A stretch of DNA of 64,000 nucleotides from Siphlonurus alternatus (taxonomy: Eukaryota; Arthropoda; Insecta; Ephemeroptera; Siphlonuridae). The notes beneath the pieces are model-generated. The model had not been told where the DNA came from. It ran no database searches and was given only the letters and a program-made list of their open reading frames with translations. Each line of letters starts with the position of its first letter. Position 1 is the first letter of the stretch. Both the position numbers and the translations under genes were made by a program. The stretch lies in the NCBI GenBank assembly GCA_949825025.1, contig OX463787.1, forward strand, positions 21,497,608-21,561,607. Direction: 5' to 3'. Positions 35,341-46,465 of this stretch are shown here, piece by piece.

Positions 35341-38300
35341 TGGGTCCGGTTGGCCGAGTTAGCCTGGTTGGCCAGGTTAGCCTGGTTGGCCTGGTTGTGC
35401 TGGTTGGATGGTTGGTCTGGTTGCCCTGCTTGGCCTGGTTGACCAGGTTGGCCTGGTTAGCCTGGTTGGTCTGGTAGGCCTGGTGGGTCCAGTTGGCCGA
35501 GTTAGCTTAGTAGGCCTGATTGGCCTGGTTGGCATGGTTGGGCTGGTTGGCTAGTTGGCCTGGTTGGCCTGGTTGACCTGGTTTGCCTGGTTGGTCTGGT
35601 TGGATGGTTGGTCTGGTTGCCCTGCATGGCCTGGTTGACCAGGTTGGCCTGGATAGCCTGGTTGGTCTGGTTGGTCTGGATAGCCTCGTTGGCCCGGTTG
35701 GTCTATTTGGTCCGGTTGGCCGAGTTAGTCTAGTTGGCCAGGTTAGCATGGTTGGCCAGGTTGGTCGGGTTGGTCTGGTTGGCTGGTTGGCCTGGTTGGT
35801 CTGGTAGGCCCAGTTGGTCTGGTAAGCCTGGTGGGTCCAGTTGGCCGAGTTAGCCTGTTGGGCCAGGTTATCCTGGTTTGCCTAGTTGGCCTGGATGGTC
35901 TGGTTGGCCTGGTTGGCCGGGTTTGTATGGTTGGGCTGGTTGGCTGGTTGGCCTGGTGGGTCCAGTTGGCCTGGTTGGCCTGGTTAGCTGGTTGGCCTGG
36001 ATGGCCTGATTGGCTGGATGGCCTGTTTGGTCCTGTTGGGCTGGTAGGCCCAGTTGGTCTGGTAGGCCTGGTGGGTCCAGTTGGCCGAGTTAGCCTAGTA
36101 GGCCAGGTTAGCCTGGTTTGTCTAGTTGGCCTGGATGGTCTGGTTAACCTGGTTGGCCTGGTTGGTATGGTTGGCCTGGTTGCCCTGGTTGGCCTGGTTA
36201 CCCTGGTTGGCCTGGTTGACCAGTTTGGCCTGGTTAGCCTGGTTGGTCTGGTTGGTCTAGTTTGCCTCGATAATCCGATTGGTCTATTTAGTCCGGTTGG
36301 CCGAGTAAGTCTGGTTAGCATGGTTATCCTGGTTGGCCTGGTTGGCCTGGCTGGTCTGGTAGGCCTGGTGGGTCCGGTTGGCCGAGTTAGCCTGGTTGGC
36401 CAGGTTAGCCTGGTTGGCCTTGTTGTGCTGGTTGGATGGTTGGTCTGGTTGCCCTGCTTGGCCTGGTTGACCAGGTTGGCCTGGTTAGCCTGGTTGGTCT
36501 GGTTGGTCTGGTTGTCCTCGTTGGCCCGGTTGGTCTATTTGGTCCGGTTGGCCGAGTTAGTCTAGTTTGCCAGGTTAGCTTGGTTGGTCTGGTAGGCCTG
36601 GTGGTTCCGGTTGGCAGAGTTAGCTTGGTTGGCCTGGTTGGGCTGGTTGGCCTGGTTGGCCTGGTGTGGCTGGTTGGGCTGTTTGGTCTGATTGGCTGGA
36701 TGGCCTGTTTGGTCCGGTTGGGCTGGTTGGCCCAGTTGGTCTGGTAGGCCTGGTGGGTCCAGTTGGCCGTGTTAGCCTGGTGGGCCAGGTTAGCCTGGTT
36801 GGCCTAGTTGGCCTGGATGGCCTGGTTGGCCTGTTGGCCTGGTTGGCATGGTTGGCTGGTTGGCCTGGTTGCCCTGGTTGGTCTGTTTGACCAGTTTGGC
36901 CTGTTTAGCCTGGTTGATCTGGTTGGTCTATTGGCCTCGATGGACCGGTTGGTCTATTTGGTCCGGTTGGGGAGTAAGTCTGGTTGGCATGGTTATCCTG
37001 GTTGGCCTGGTTGGCCTTGCTGGTCTGGTAGGCCAGGTGGGTCCGGTTGGCCGAGTTAGCCTGGTTGGCCAGGTTAGCCTGGTTGGCCTGGTTAATCTGG
37101 TTGCCCTGCTTGGCCAGGTTGACCAGGTTGGCCTGGTTAGTCTGGTTTGTCTGGTTGGCCGCGTTGGCCCGGTTGGTCTGGTAGGCCTGGTGGGTCCGGT
37201 TGGCCGAGTTAGCTTGGTTGGCCAGGTGAGCCTGGTTGGCCTGGCTGGGCTGGTTGGAAAGGTTTGCCTGGTGTGGCTGGTTGGACTGATTGGCCTGGTT
37301 GGCTTGTTGGCCTGGTTGGCTTGTTGGCCTGGTTGGCCTGGTTGGCCTGGTTGCCTAGTTGGCTTGGTTGCCTGGGTTGGCCTGGTTGGCTTGGTTGGTC
37401 TGGTAGGCCTGGTGGGTCCGGTTGGCCGAGTTAGCTTGGTTGGCCAGGTGAGCCTGGTTGGCCTGGTTGGGCTGGTTGCTCTGGTTGGCCTGGTTGACCA
37501 GGTTGGGCTGGTTGGGCTGGTTGGCTGGTTTGCCTGGTTGCCCTGGTTGGCCTGGATGACCAGGTTGGCCTGGTTAGCCTGGTTGGCCTGGTTGGCTGGT
37601 TGATCTAGTTGCCCTGGTTGGCCTGGTTGACCAGGTTGGTCTGGTTGGTCTGGTTGATCTGGTGTGGCTGGTTGGGCTGGTTGGCCTGGTTGGCCTGGTT
37701 TAACAGGTTGGCCTGGTTAGCTTGGTTGGCTGGTTGGTCTGGTTTGCCTGGTTGGCCTGGTTGGCCTGGATGGCCTGATTGGCTGGATGGCCTGTTTGGT
37801 CCTGTTGGGCTGGTTAGCCTCGTTGGCCCGGTTGGTCTATTTGGTCCGGTTGGCCGAGTTAGTCTAGTTGGCCAGGTTAGCCTGGTTGGACTAGTTGGCC
37901 TGGTTGGCCTGGTTGGGCTGGTTGGCTGGTTGGCCTGGTTGCCCTGGTTGGCCTGGTTAGCCTGGTTGGTCTGGTTGGTCTCGTTGGCCTCGATGGTCCG
38001 GTTGGTCTATTTGGTCCGGTTGGCCGAGTAAGTCTGGTTGGCATGGTTATCCTGGTTGGCCTTGTTGGCCTGGCTGGTCTGGTAGGCCTGGTGGGTCCAG
38101 TTTTCAGAGTTAGCCTGGTTGGCCAGGTTAGCCTGGTTGGCCTGGTTGGCCTGGTTGGGCTGGTTGGCTAGTTGGCCTGGTTGGCCTGGTTGGCCTGGTT
38201 GACCTGGTTGGCCTGGTTAGTCTGGTTGGTCTGGTTGGGCTGGTTGGATGGTTGGTCTGGTTGCCCTGCTTGGCCTGGTTGACCAGGTTGGCCTGGATAG

Positions 38301-38640
38301 CCTGGTTGGTCTGGTTGGTCTGGATAGCCTCGTTGGCCCGGTTGGTCTATTTTGTCCGGTTGGCCGAGTTAGTCTAGTTGGCCAGGTTAGCCTGGTTGGC
38401 CAGGTTGGCCTGGTTGGCTTGGTTGGTGTGGTAGGCCTGGTGGGTCCGGTTGGCCGAGTTAGCTTGGTTAGCCAGGTTAGCCTGGTTGGCCTGGTTGGCC
38501 TGGTTGGGCTGGTTGGCCTGGTGTGGCTGGTTGGGCTGGTTGGCCTGATTGGCCTGGTTAGCTTGTTGACCTGGTTGCAATGGTTGGCCTGGTTTGCTTG
38601 TTGGCCTGGTTGCCCTGGTTGGCCTGGTTGACCAGGTTGG
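35341..38640 (+). repeat. Block R, copy 2
   Basis: Recurrence of the 1-3.7 kb block, also present at 49.15-52.44 kb. The plus-strand open frame at 36,848-37,603 is among the longest in the window, but its product is only an LVG/WLA repeat, so it is not called as a gene. The TCCAGTTTTCAGAG landmark is near 38,096. Confidence 0.85.
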
Positions 38641-39316
38641 TCTGGTTGGGCTTTTTGGGCTGGTTGGCTGGTTGGCCTGGTTGGGCAAGTTAGCCTGGCA
38701 GGACTGGTTAGCTTGGTTGGCTGGTTGGTCTGGTTGGCCTGGTTGGCCTGGTTGTCTGGTTGGCCTGATTGGCTGGATGGCCTGTTTGGTCCGGTTGGGA
38801 TGGTTGGCCCAGTTGGTCTGGTAGGCCTGGTTGGCCCAGTTGGCCGAGTTAGCCTGGTAGGCCAGGTTAGCCTGGTTGGCCTGGTTGGCCTGGTTGGTCT
38901 GGTTGGTCTGGTTGGCTGGTTGGCTTGGTTGTTCTGGTTGGGCTTTTTGGGCTGGTTGGCTGGTTGGCCTGGTTGGGCAAGTTAGCCTGGCAGGACTGGT
39001 AAGCTTGGTTGGCCTGGTTGGCTAGTTGGCCTGGTTGACCTGGTTGGCCTGGTTGGTCTGGTTGGCTGGTTGGCCTGGTTGGTCTGGTTGGGCTTTTTGG
39101 GCTGGTTGGCTGGTTGGCCTGGTTGGGCAAGTTAGCCTGGCAGGACTGGTAAGCTTTGTTGGCCTGGTTGGCTAGTTGTCCTGGTTGGCCTGGTTGACCT
39201 GGTTGGCCTGGTTGGTCTGGTTGGCTGGTTGGCTGGTTGGCCTGGTTGGGCAAGTTAGCCTGGCAGGACTGGTTAGCTTGGTTGGCTGGTTGGTCTGGTT
39301 GGCCTGGTTGGCCTGG
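36869..39316 (+). repeat. 2.40-2.45 kb tandem duplication, copy 1
   Basis: Matches 39,317-41,720 at 2,448 bp on the left and 2,403 bp over the rest; the 45-bp difference is five monomers. The right part contains HindIII sites at 39,001 and 39,151. It overlaps block R because the duplication spans the R boundary. Confidence 0.87.
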
Positions 39317-41720
39317 TTGCCCTGGTTGGTCTGTTTGACCAGTTTGGCCTGTTTAGCCTGGTTGATCTGGTTGGTCTATTGGCCTCGATGGACCGGTTGG
39401 TCTATTTGGTCCGGTTGGGGAGTAAGTCTGGTTGGCATGGTTATCCTGGTTGGCCTGGTTGGCCTTGCTGGTCTGGTAGGCCAGGTGGGTCCGGTTGGCC
39501 GAGTTAGCCTGGTTGGCCAGGTTGACCAGGTTGGCCTGGTTAGTCTGGTTTGTCTGGTTGGCCGCGTTGGCCCGGTTGGTCTGGTAGGCCTGGTGGGTCC
39601 GGTTGGCCGAGTTAGCTTGGTTGGCCAGGTGAGCCTGGTTGGCCTGGCTGGGCTGGTTGGAAAGGTTTGCCTGGTGTGGCTGGTTGGACTGATTGGCCTG
39701 GTTGGCTTGTTGGCCTGGTTGGCTTGTTGGCCTGGTTGGCCTGGTTGGCCTGGTTGCCTAGTTGGCTTGGTTGCCTGGGTTGGCCTGGTTGGCTTGGTTG
39801 GTCTGGTAGGCCTGGTGGGTCCGGTTGGCCGAGTTAGCTTGGTTGGCCAGGTGAGCCTGGTTGGCCTGGTTGGGCTGGTTGCTCTGGTTGGCCTGGTTGA
39901 CCAGGTTGGGCTGGTTGGGCTGGTTGGCTGGTTTGCCTGGTTGCCCTGGTTGGCCTGGATGACCAGGTTGGCCTGGTTAGCCTGGTTGGCCTGGTTGGCT
40001 GGTTGATCTAGTTGCCCTGGTTGGCCTGGTTGACCAGGTTGGTCTGGTTGGTCTGGTTGATCTGGTGTGGCTGGTTGGGCTGGTTGGCCTGGTTGGCCTG
40101 GTTTAACAGGTTGGCCTGGTTAGCTTGGTTGGCTGGTTGGTCTGGTTTGCCTGGTTGGCCTGGTTGGCCTGGATGGCCTGATTGGCTGGATGGCCTATTT
40201 GGTCCTGTTGGGCTGGTTAGCCTCGTTGGCCCGGTTGGTCTATTTGGTCCGGTTGGCCGAGTTAGTCTAGTTGGCCAGGTTAGCCTGGTTGGACTAGTTG
40301 GCCTGGTTGGCCTGGTTGGGCTGGTTGGCTGGTTGGCCTGGTTGCCCTGGTTGGCCTGGTTAGCCTGGTTGGTCTGGTTGGTCTCGTTGGCCTCGATGGT
40401 CCGGTTGGTCTATTTGGTCCGGTTGGCCGAGTAAGTCTGGTTGGCATGGTTATCCTGGTTGGCCTTGTTGGCCTGGCTGGTCTGGTAGGCCTGGTGGGTC
40501 CAGTTTTCAGAGTTAGCCTGGTTGGCCAGGTTAGCCTGGTTGGCCTGGTTGGCCTGGTTGGGCTGGTTGGCTAGTTGGCCTGGTTGGCCTGGTTGGCCTG
40601 GTTGACCTGGTTGGCCTGGTTAGTCTGGTTGGTCTGGTTGGGCTGGTTGGATGGTTGGTCTGGTTGCCCTGCTTGGCCTGGTTGACCAGGTTGGCCTGGA
40701 TAGCCTGGTTGGTCTGGTTGGTCTGGATAGCCTCGTTGGCCCGGTTGGTCTATTTTGTCCGGTTGGCCGAGTTAGTCTAGTTGGCCAGGTTAGCCTGGTT
40801 GGCCAGGTTGGCCTGGTTGGCTTGGTTGGTGTGGTAGGCCTGGTGGGTCCGGTTGGCCGAGTTAGCTTGGTTAGCCAGGTTAGCCTGGTTGGCCTGGTTG
40901 GCCTGGTTGGGCTGGTTGGCCTGGTGTGGCTGGTTGGGCTGGTTGGCCTGATTGGCCTGGTTAGCTTGTTGACCTGGTTGCAATGGTTGGCCTGGTTTGC
41001 TTGTTGGCCTGGTTGCCCTGGTTGGCCTGGTTGACCAGGTTGGTCTGGTTGGGCTTTTTGGGCTGGTTGGCTGGTTGGCCTGGTTGGGCAAGTTAGCCTG
41101 GCAGGACTGGTTAGCTTGGTTGGCTGGTTGGTCTGGTTGGCCTGGTTGGCCTGGTTGTCTGGTTGGCCTGATTGGCTGGATGGCCTGTTTGGTCCGGTTG
41201 GGATGGTTGGCCCAGTTGGTCTGGTAGGCCTGGTTGGCCCAGTTGGCCGAGTTAGCCTGGTAGGCCAGGTTAGCCTGGTTGGCCTGGTTGGCCTGGTTGG
41301 TCTGGTTGGTCTGGTTGGCTGGTTGGCTTGGTTGTTCTGGTTGGGCTTTTTGGGCTGGTTGGCTGGTTGGCCTGGTTGGGCAAGTTAGCCTGGCAGGACT
41401 GGTAAGCTTGGTTGGCCTGGTTGGCTAGTTGGCCTGGTTGACCTGGTTGGCCTGGTTAATCTGGTTGGCTGGTTGGCCTGGTTGGTCTGGTTGGGCTTTT
41501 TGGGCTGGTTGGCTGGTTGGCCTGGTTGGGCAAGTTAGCCTGGCAGGACTGGTAAGCTTTGTTGGCCTGGTTGGCTAGTTGTCCTGGTTGGCCTGGTTGA
41601 CCTGGTTGGCCTGGTTGGTCTGGTTGGCTGGTTGGCTGGTTGGCCTGGTTGGGCAAGTTAGCCTGGCAGGACTGGTTAGCTTGGTTGGCTGGTTGGTCTG
41701 GTTGGCCTGGTTGGCCTGGT
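39317..41720 (+). repeat. 2.40-2.45 kb tandem duplication, copy 2
   Basis: Begins where module A order (GGTTGGCCTGG before the expected GTTAGCTGG) switches to the GTTGCCCTGGTTGGTCTG order of 36,869. HindIII lies at 41,404 and 41,554. At its right end module A resumes. The plus-strand frame at 39,176-40,006 crosses the junction and is a by-product. Confidence 0.87.
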
Positions 41721-43850
41721 TAGCTGGTTGGCCTGGATGGCCTGATTGGCTGGATGGCCTGTTTGGTCCTGTTGGGCTGGTAGGCCCAGTTGGTCTGGTA
41801 GGCCTGGTGGGTCCAGTTGGCCGAGTTAGCCTAGTAGGCCAGGTTAGCCTGGTTTGCCTAGTTGGCCTGGATGGTCTGGTTGGCCTGGTTGGCCTGGTTG
41901 GTATGGTTGGGCTGGTTGGCTGGTTGGCCTGGTTGCCCTGGTTGGCCTGGTTGACCAGTTTGGCCTGGTTAGCCTGGTTGGTCTGGTTGGTCTAGTTTGC
42001 CTCGATAATCCGGTTGGTCTATTTGGTCCGGTTGGCCGAGTAAGTCTGGTTAGCATGGTTATCCTGGTTGGCCTGGTTGGCCTGGCTGGTCTGGTAGGCC
42101 TGGTGGGTCCGGTTGGCCGAGTTAGCCTGGTTGGCCAGGTTAGCCTGGTTGGCCTGGTTGTGCTGGTTGGATGGTTGGTCTGGTTGCCCTGCTTGGCCTG
42201 GTTGACTAGGTTGGCCTGGTTAGCCTGGTTGGTCTGGTTGGTCTGGTTGGCCTCGTTGGCCCGGATGGTCTATTTGGTCCGGTTGGCCGAGTTAGTCTAG
42301 TTGACCAGGTTAGCTTGGTTGGTCTGGTAGGCCTGGTGGTTCCGGTTGGCCGAGTTAGCTTGGTTGGCCTGGTTGGGCTGGTTGGCCTGGTTGGCCTGGT
42401 GTGGCTGGTTGGGCTGTTTGGCCTGATTGGCTGGATGGCCTGTTTGGTCCGGTTGGGCTGGTTGGTCCAGTTGGTCTGGTAGGCCTGGTGGGTCCAGTTG
42501 GCCTGGTTGGCCTGGTTGGCTGGTTGGCCTGGTTGCCCTGGTTGGTCTGTTTGACCAGTTTGGCCTGGTTAGCCTGGTTGGTCTGGTTGGTCTAGTTTGC
42601 CTCGATAATCCGGTTGGTCTATTTGGTCCGGTTGGCCGAGTAAGTCTGGTTAGCATGGTTATCCTGGTTGGCCTGGTTGGCCTTGCTGGTCTGGTAGGCC
42701 AGGTGGGTCCGGTTGGCCGAGTTAGCCTGTTTGGCCAGGTTAGCCTGGTTGGCCTGGTTGGGCTGGTTGGATTGTTGGTCTGGTTGCCCTGCTTGGCCTG
42801 GTTGACCAGGTTGGCCTGGTTAGTCTGGTTTGTCTGGTTGGCCGCGTTGGCCTGGTTGGTCTATTTGGTCCGGATGGCCGAGTTAGTCTAGTTGGCCAGG
42901 TTAGCCTGGTTAACCATGTTGGCCTGGTTGGCTTGGTTGGTCTGGTAGGCCTGGTGGGTCTGGTTGGCCGAGTTAGCTTGGTTGGCCAGGTTAGCCTGGT
43001 TGGCCTGGTTGGCCTGGTTGTGCTGGTGTGGCTTGTTGGGCTGGTTGGCCTGATTGGCTGGATGGCCTATTTGGTCCGGTTGGGCTGGTTGGCCTAGTTG
43101 GTTTGGTAGGCCTGGAGGGTCCAGTTGGCCGAGTTAGCCTGGTGGGCCAGGTTAGCCTGGTTGGCCTAGTTGGCCTGGATGGCCTGGTTGGCCTGGTTGT
43201 CCTGGGTGGCCTGGCTGGCTGGTTGGCCTGGTGGCCCTGGTTGGCCTGGTTGACCAGTTTGGCCTGGGTAGCCTGGTTGGTCTATTGGCCTCGATGGTCC
43301 GGTTGGTCTATTTGGTCCGGTTGGCCGAGTAAGTCTGGTTGGCATGGTTATCCTGGTTGGCCTGGTTGGCCTGGCTGGTCTTGTAGGCCTGGTGGGTCTG
43401 GTTGGCCGAGTTAGCTTGGATGGCCAGGTTAGCCTGGTTGGTCTGGTTGGTCTGGTTGGCCTCGTTGGCCCGGTTGGTCTATTTGGTCCGGTTGGCCGAG
43501 TTAGTCTAGTTGGCCAGGTTAGCCTGTTTGGCCAGGTTGGCCTGGTTGGCTTGGTTGGTCTGGTAGGCTTGGTGGGTCCGGTTGGCCGAGTTAGCTTGGT
43601 TGGCCAGGTGAGCCTGGTTGGCCAGGCTGGGCTGGTTGGAAAGGTTTGCCTGGTGTGGCTGGTTGGCCTGATTGGCCTGGTTGGCCTGGTTGGCTCGTTG
43701 GCCTGGTTGGCCTGGTTGGCCTGGTTGGCTAGTTGGCTTCGTTGCCTGGGTTGGCCTGGTTGGCTTGGTTGGTCTGGTAGGCTTTGTGGGTCCGGTTGGC
43801 CGAGTTAGCTTGGTTGGCCAGGTGAGCCTGGTTGGCCTGGTTGGGCTGGT
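41470..43850 (+). repeat. Module A, copy 7; second 13.8-kb-spaced segment
   Basis: Pairs with 27.64-30.06 kb. HindIII AAGCTTTG is at 41,554 and the palindrome at 42,907-42,916. Near 42,499 this copy lacks six monomers (54 bp) relative to 28.66-28.74 kb. Confidence 0.87.
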
Positions 43851-46465
43851 TGCTCTGGTTGGCCTGGTTGACCTGGTTGGCCTGGTTGGTCTGGTTGGTC
43901 TATTTGGTCCGGTTGGCTGAGTTAGTCTAGTTGGCCAGGTTAGCCTGGTAGGCCAGGTTAGCCTGGTTGGCCTGGTTGGGCTGGTTGGATGGTTGGTCTG
44001 GTTGCCCTGCTTGGCCAGGTTGGCCTGGTTGGTCTGGTTGGCCTCGTTGGCCTGGTTGGTCTATTTGGTCCGCTTGGCTGAGTTAGTCTAGTTGGCCAGG
44101 TTAGCCTGGTTGGCCAGGTTGGCCTGGTTGGCTTGGTTGGTCTGGTAGGCCTGGTGGGTCCGGTTGGCCGAATTAGCTTGGTTGGCCAGATTAGCCTGGT
44201 TGGCCTTTTGGCCTGATGGGGCTGGTTGGCCTGGTTGGCCTGGTGTGGCTGGTTGGGCTGGTTGGCCTTATTGGCCTGGTTGGCTTGTTGGCCTGGTTGC
44301 CCTGTTTGGCCTGGTTGACCAGGTTGGCCTGGTTGGGCTGGTTGGGCTGGTTGGCTGGTTTGCCTGGTTGCCCTGGTTGGCCTGGATGACCATTTTGGCC
44401 TGGTTAGCCTGGTTGGCCTGGATGGCTGGTTGATCTAGTTGCCCTGGTTGGCCTGGTTGACCAGGTTGGTCTGGTTGGTCTGGTTGGTCTGGTGTGGCTG
44501 GTTGGGCTGGTTGGCCTGATTGGCCTTGTTGGCCTGGTTTAACAGGTTGGCCTGGTTAGCATGGTTGGCTGGTTTGTCTGGTTTGCCTGGTTGCCCTGGT
44601 TGGCCTGGATGGCCTGTTTGGTCCTGTTGGGCTGGTTAGCCTCGTTGGCCCGGTTGGTCTATTTGGTCCGGTTGGCCGAGTTAGTCTAGTTGGCCAGGTT
44701 AGCCTGGTTGGACTAGTTGGCCTGGTTGGGCTGGTTGGCTGGTTGGCCTGGTTGCCCTAGTTGGCCTGGTTAGCCTGGTTGGTCTGGTTGGTCTCGTTGG
44801 CCTCGATGGTCCGGTTTGTCTATTTGGTCCGGTTGGCCGAGTAAGTCTGGTTGGCATGGTTATCCTGGTTGGCCTTGTTGGCCTGGCTGGTCTGGTAGGC
44901 CTGGTGGGTCCAGTTTTCCGAGTTAGCCTGGTTGGCCAGGTAAGCCTGGTTGGCCTGGTTGGGCTGGTTGGCTAGTTGGCCTGGTTGGCCTGGTTGGCCT
45001 GGTTGACCTGGTTGGCCTGGTTAGTCTGGTTGGTCTGGTTGGGTTGGTTGGATGGTTGGTCTGGTTGCCCTGCTTGGCCTGGTTGACCAGGTTTGCCTGG
45101 ATAGCCTGGTTGGTCTGGTTGGTCTGGATAGCCTCGTTGGCCCGGTTGGTCTATTTGGTCCGGTTGGCCGAGTTAGTCTAGTTGGCCAGGTTAGCCTGGT
45201 TGGCCAGGTTGGCCTGGTTGGCTTGGTTGGTGTGGTAGGCCTGGTGGGTCCGGTTGGCCGAGTTAGCTTGGTTAGCCAGGTTAGCCTGGTTGGCCTGGTT
45301 GGCCTGGTTGGGCTGGTTGGCCTGGAGTGGCTGGTTGGGCTGATTGGCCTGGTTGGCTTGTTGACCTGGTTGCAATGGTTGGCCTGGTTTGCTTGTTGGC
45401 CTGGTTGCCCTGGTTAGCCTGGTTGACCAGGTTGGTCTGGTTGGGCTGGATGGGCTGGTTGGCTGGTTGGCCTGGTTGCCCTGGTTGGCCTGGATGACCA
45501 GGTTGGCCTGGTTAGCCTGGTTGGCCTGGTTGGCCTGGTTGGGCTGGTTGGCCTGGTGTGGCTGGTTGGGCTGATTGGCCTGGTTGGCTTGTTGACCTGG
45601 TTGCAATGGTTGGCCTGGTTTGCTTGTTGGCCTGGTTGCCCTGGTTAGCCTGGTTGGTCTGGTTGGTCTGGTTGGCCTCGTTGGCCCGGTTGGTCTATTT
45701 GGTCCGGTTGGCTGAGTTAGTCTGGTTCGCAAGGTTAGCCTGGTTGGCCTGGCTGGTCTGTTAGGCCTGGTGGGTCCGGTTGGCCGAGTTAGTCTGATTG
45801 GCCAGGTTAGCCTGGTTGGGCTGGGGTAGCTGGTTGGTCTGGTTGCCCTGGTTGGCCTGGTTGACCAGGTTGGCCTGGTTGGCCCGGTTGGCTGGTTTAC
45901 CAGGTTGGTCTGGTTGGGCTGGTTGGCTGTTTGGCCTGTTTGGCCTGGATGACCAGGTTGGCCTGGTTAGCCTGGCTGGCCTGGATGGCTGGTTGGTCTA
46001 GTTACCCTGGTTGGCCCGGTTGGTCTGGTTGGTCTGGTGTAGCTGGTTGGGCTGGTTGGCCTGATTGGCCTGGATGGCCTGGTTGGCTTGTTGGCCTGGT
46101 TGCCCTGGTTGGCCTGGTTGGCTAGTTGGTCAGGTTAGCCTGGTTGGCCAGGTTGGCCTGGTTGGCTTGGTTGGTCTGGTAGGCCTGGTGGGTCCAGTTG
46201 GCCGAGTTAGCTTGGTTGGCCAGGTTAGCCTGGTTGGCCTGGTCGGCCTGGTTGGGCTGGTTGGCCTGGTTGGCCTGGTGTGGCTGGTTGGGCTGGTTGG
46301 TATGATTGGCCTGGTTGGCCTGGTTAACTTGTTGACCTGGTTGCCCTGGTTGGCCTGGTTGGCTAGTTGGCCTGGTTGGCCTGGTTGACCTGGTTGGCCT
46401 GGTTGGTCTGGTTGGTCTGGTTGGCTGGTTGGCTTGGTTGTTCTGGTTGGGCTTTTTGGGCTGGT
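43851..46465 (+). repeat. Module B, copy at 43.9 kb
   Basis: Matches 30.06-32.67 kb at 13,788-13,797 bp, with the same landmark order and the same off-register junction at its right end (about 46,466). Confidence 0.86.
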
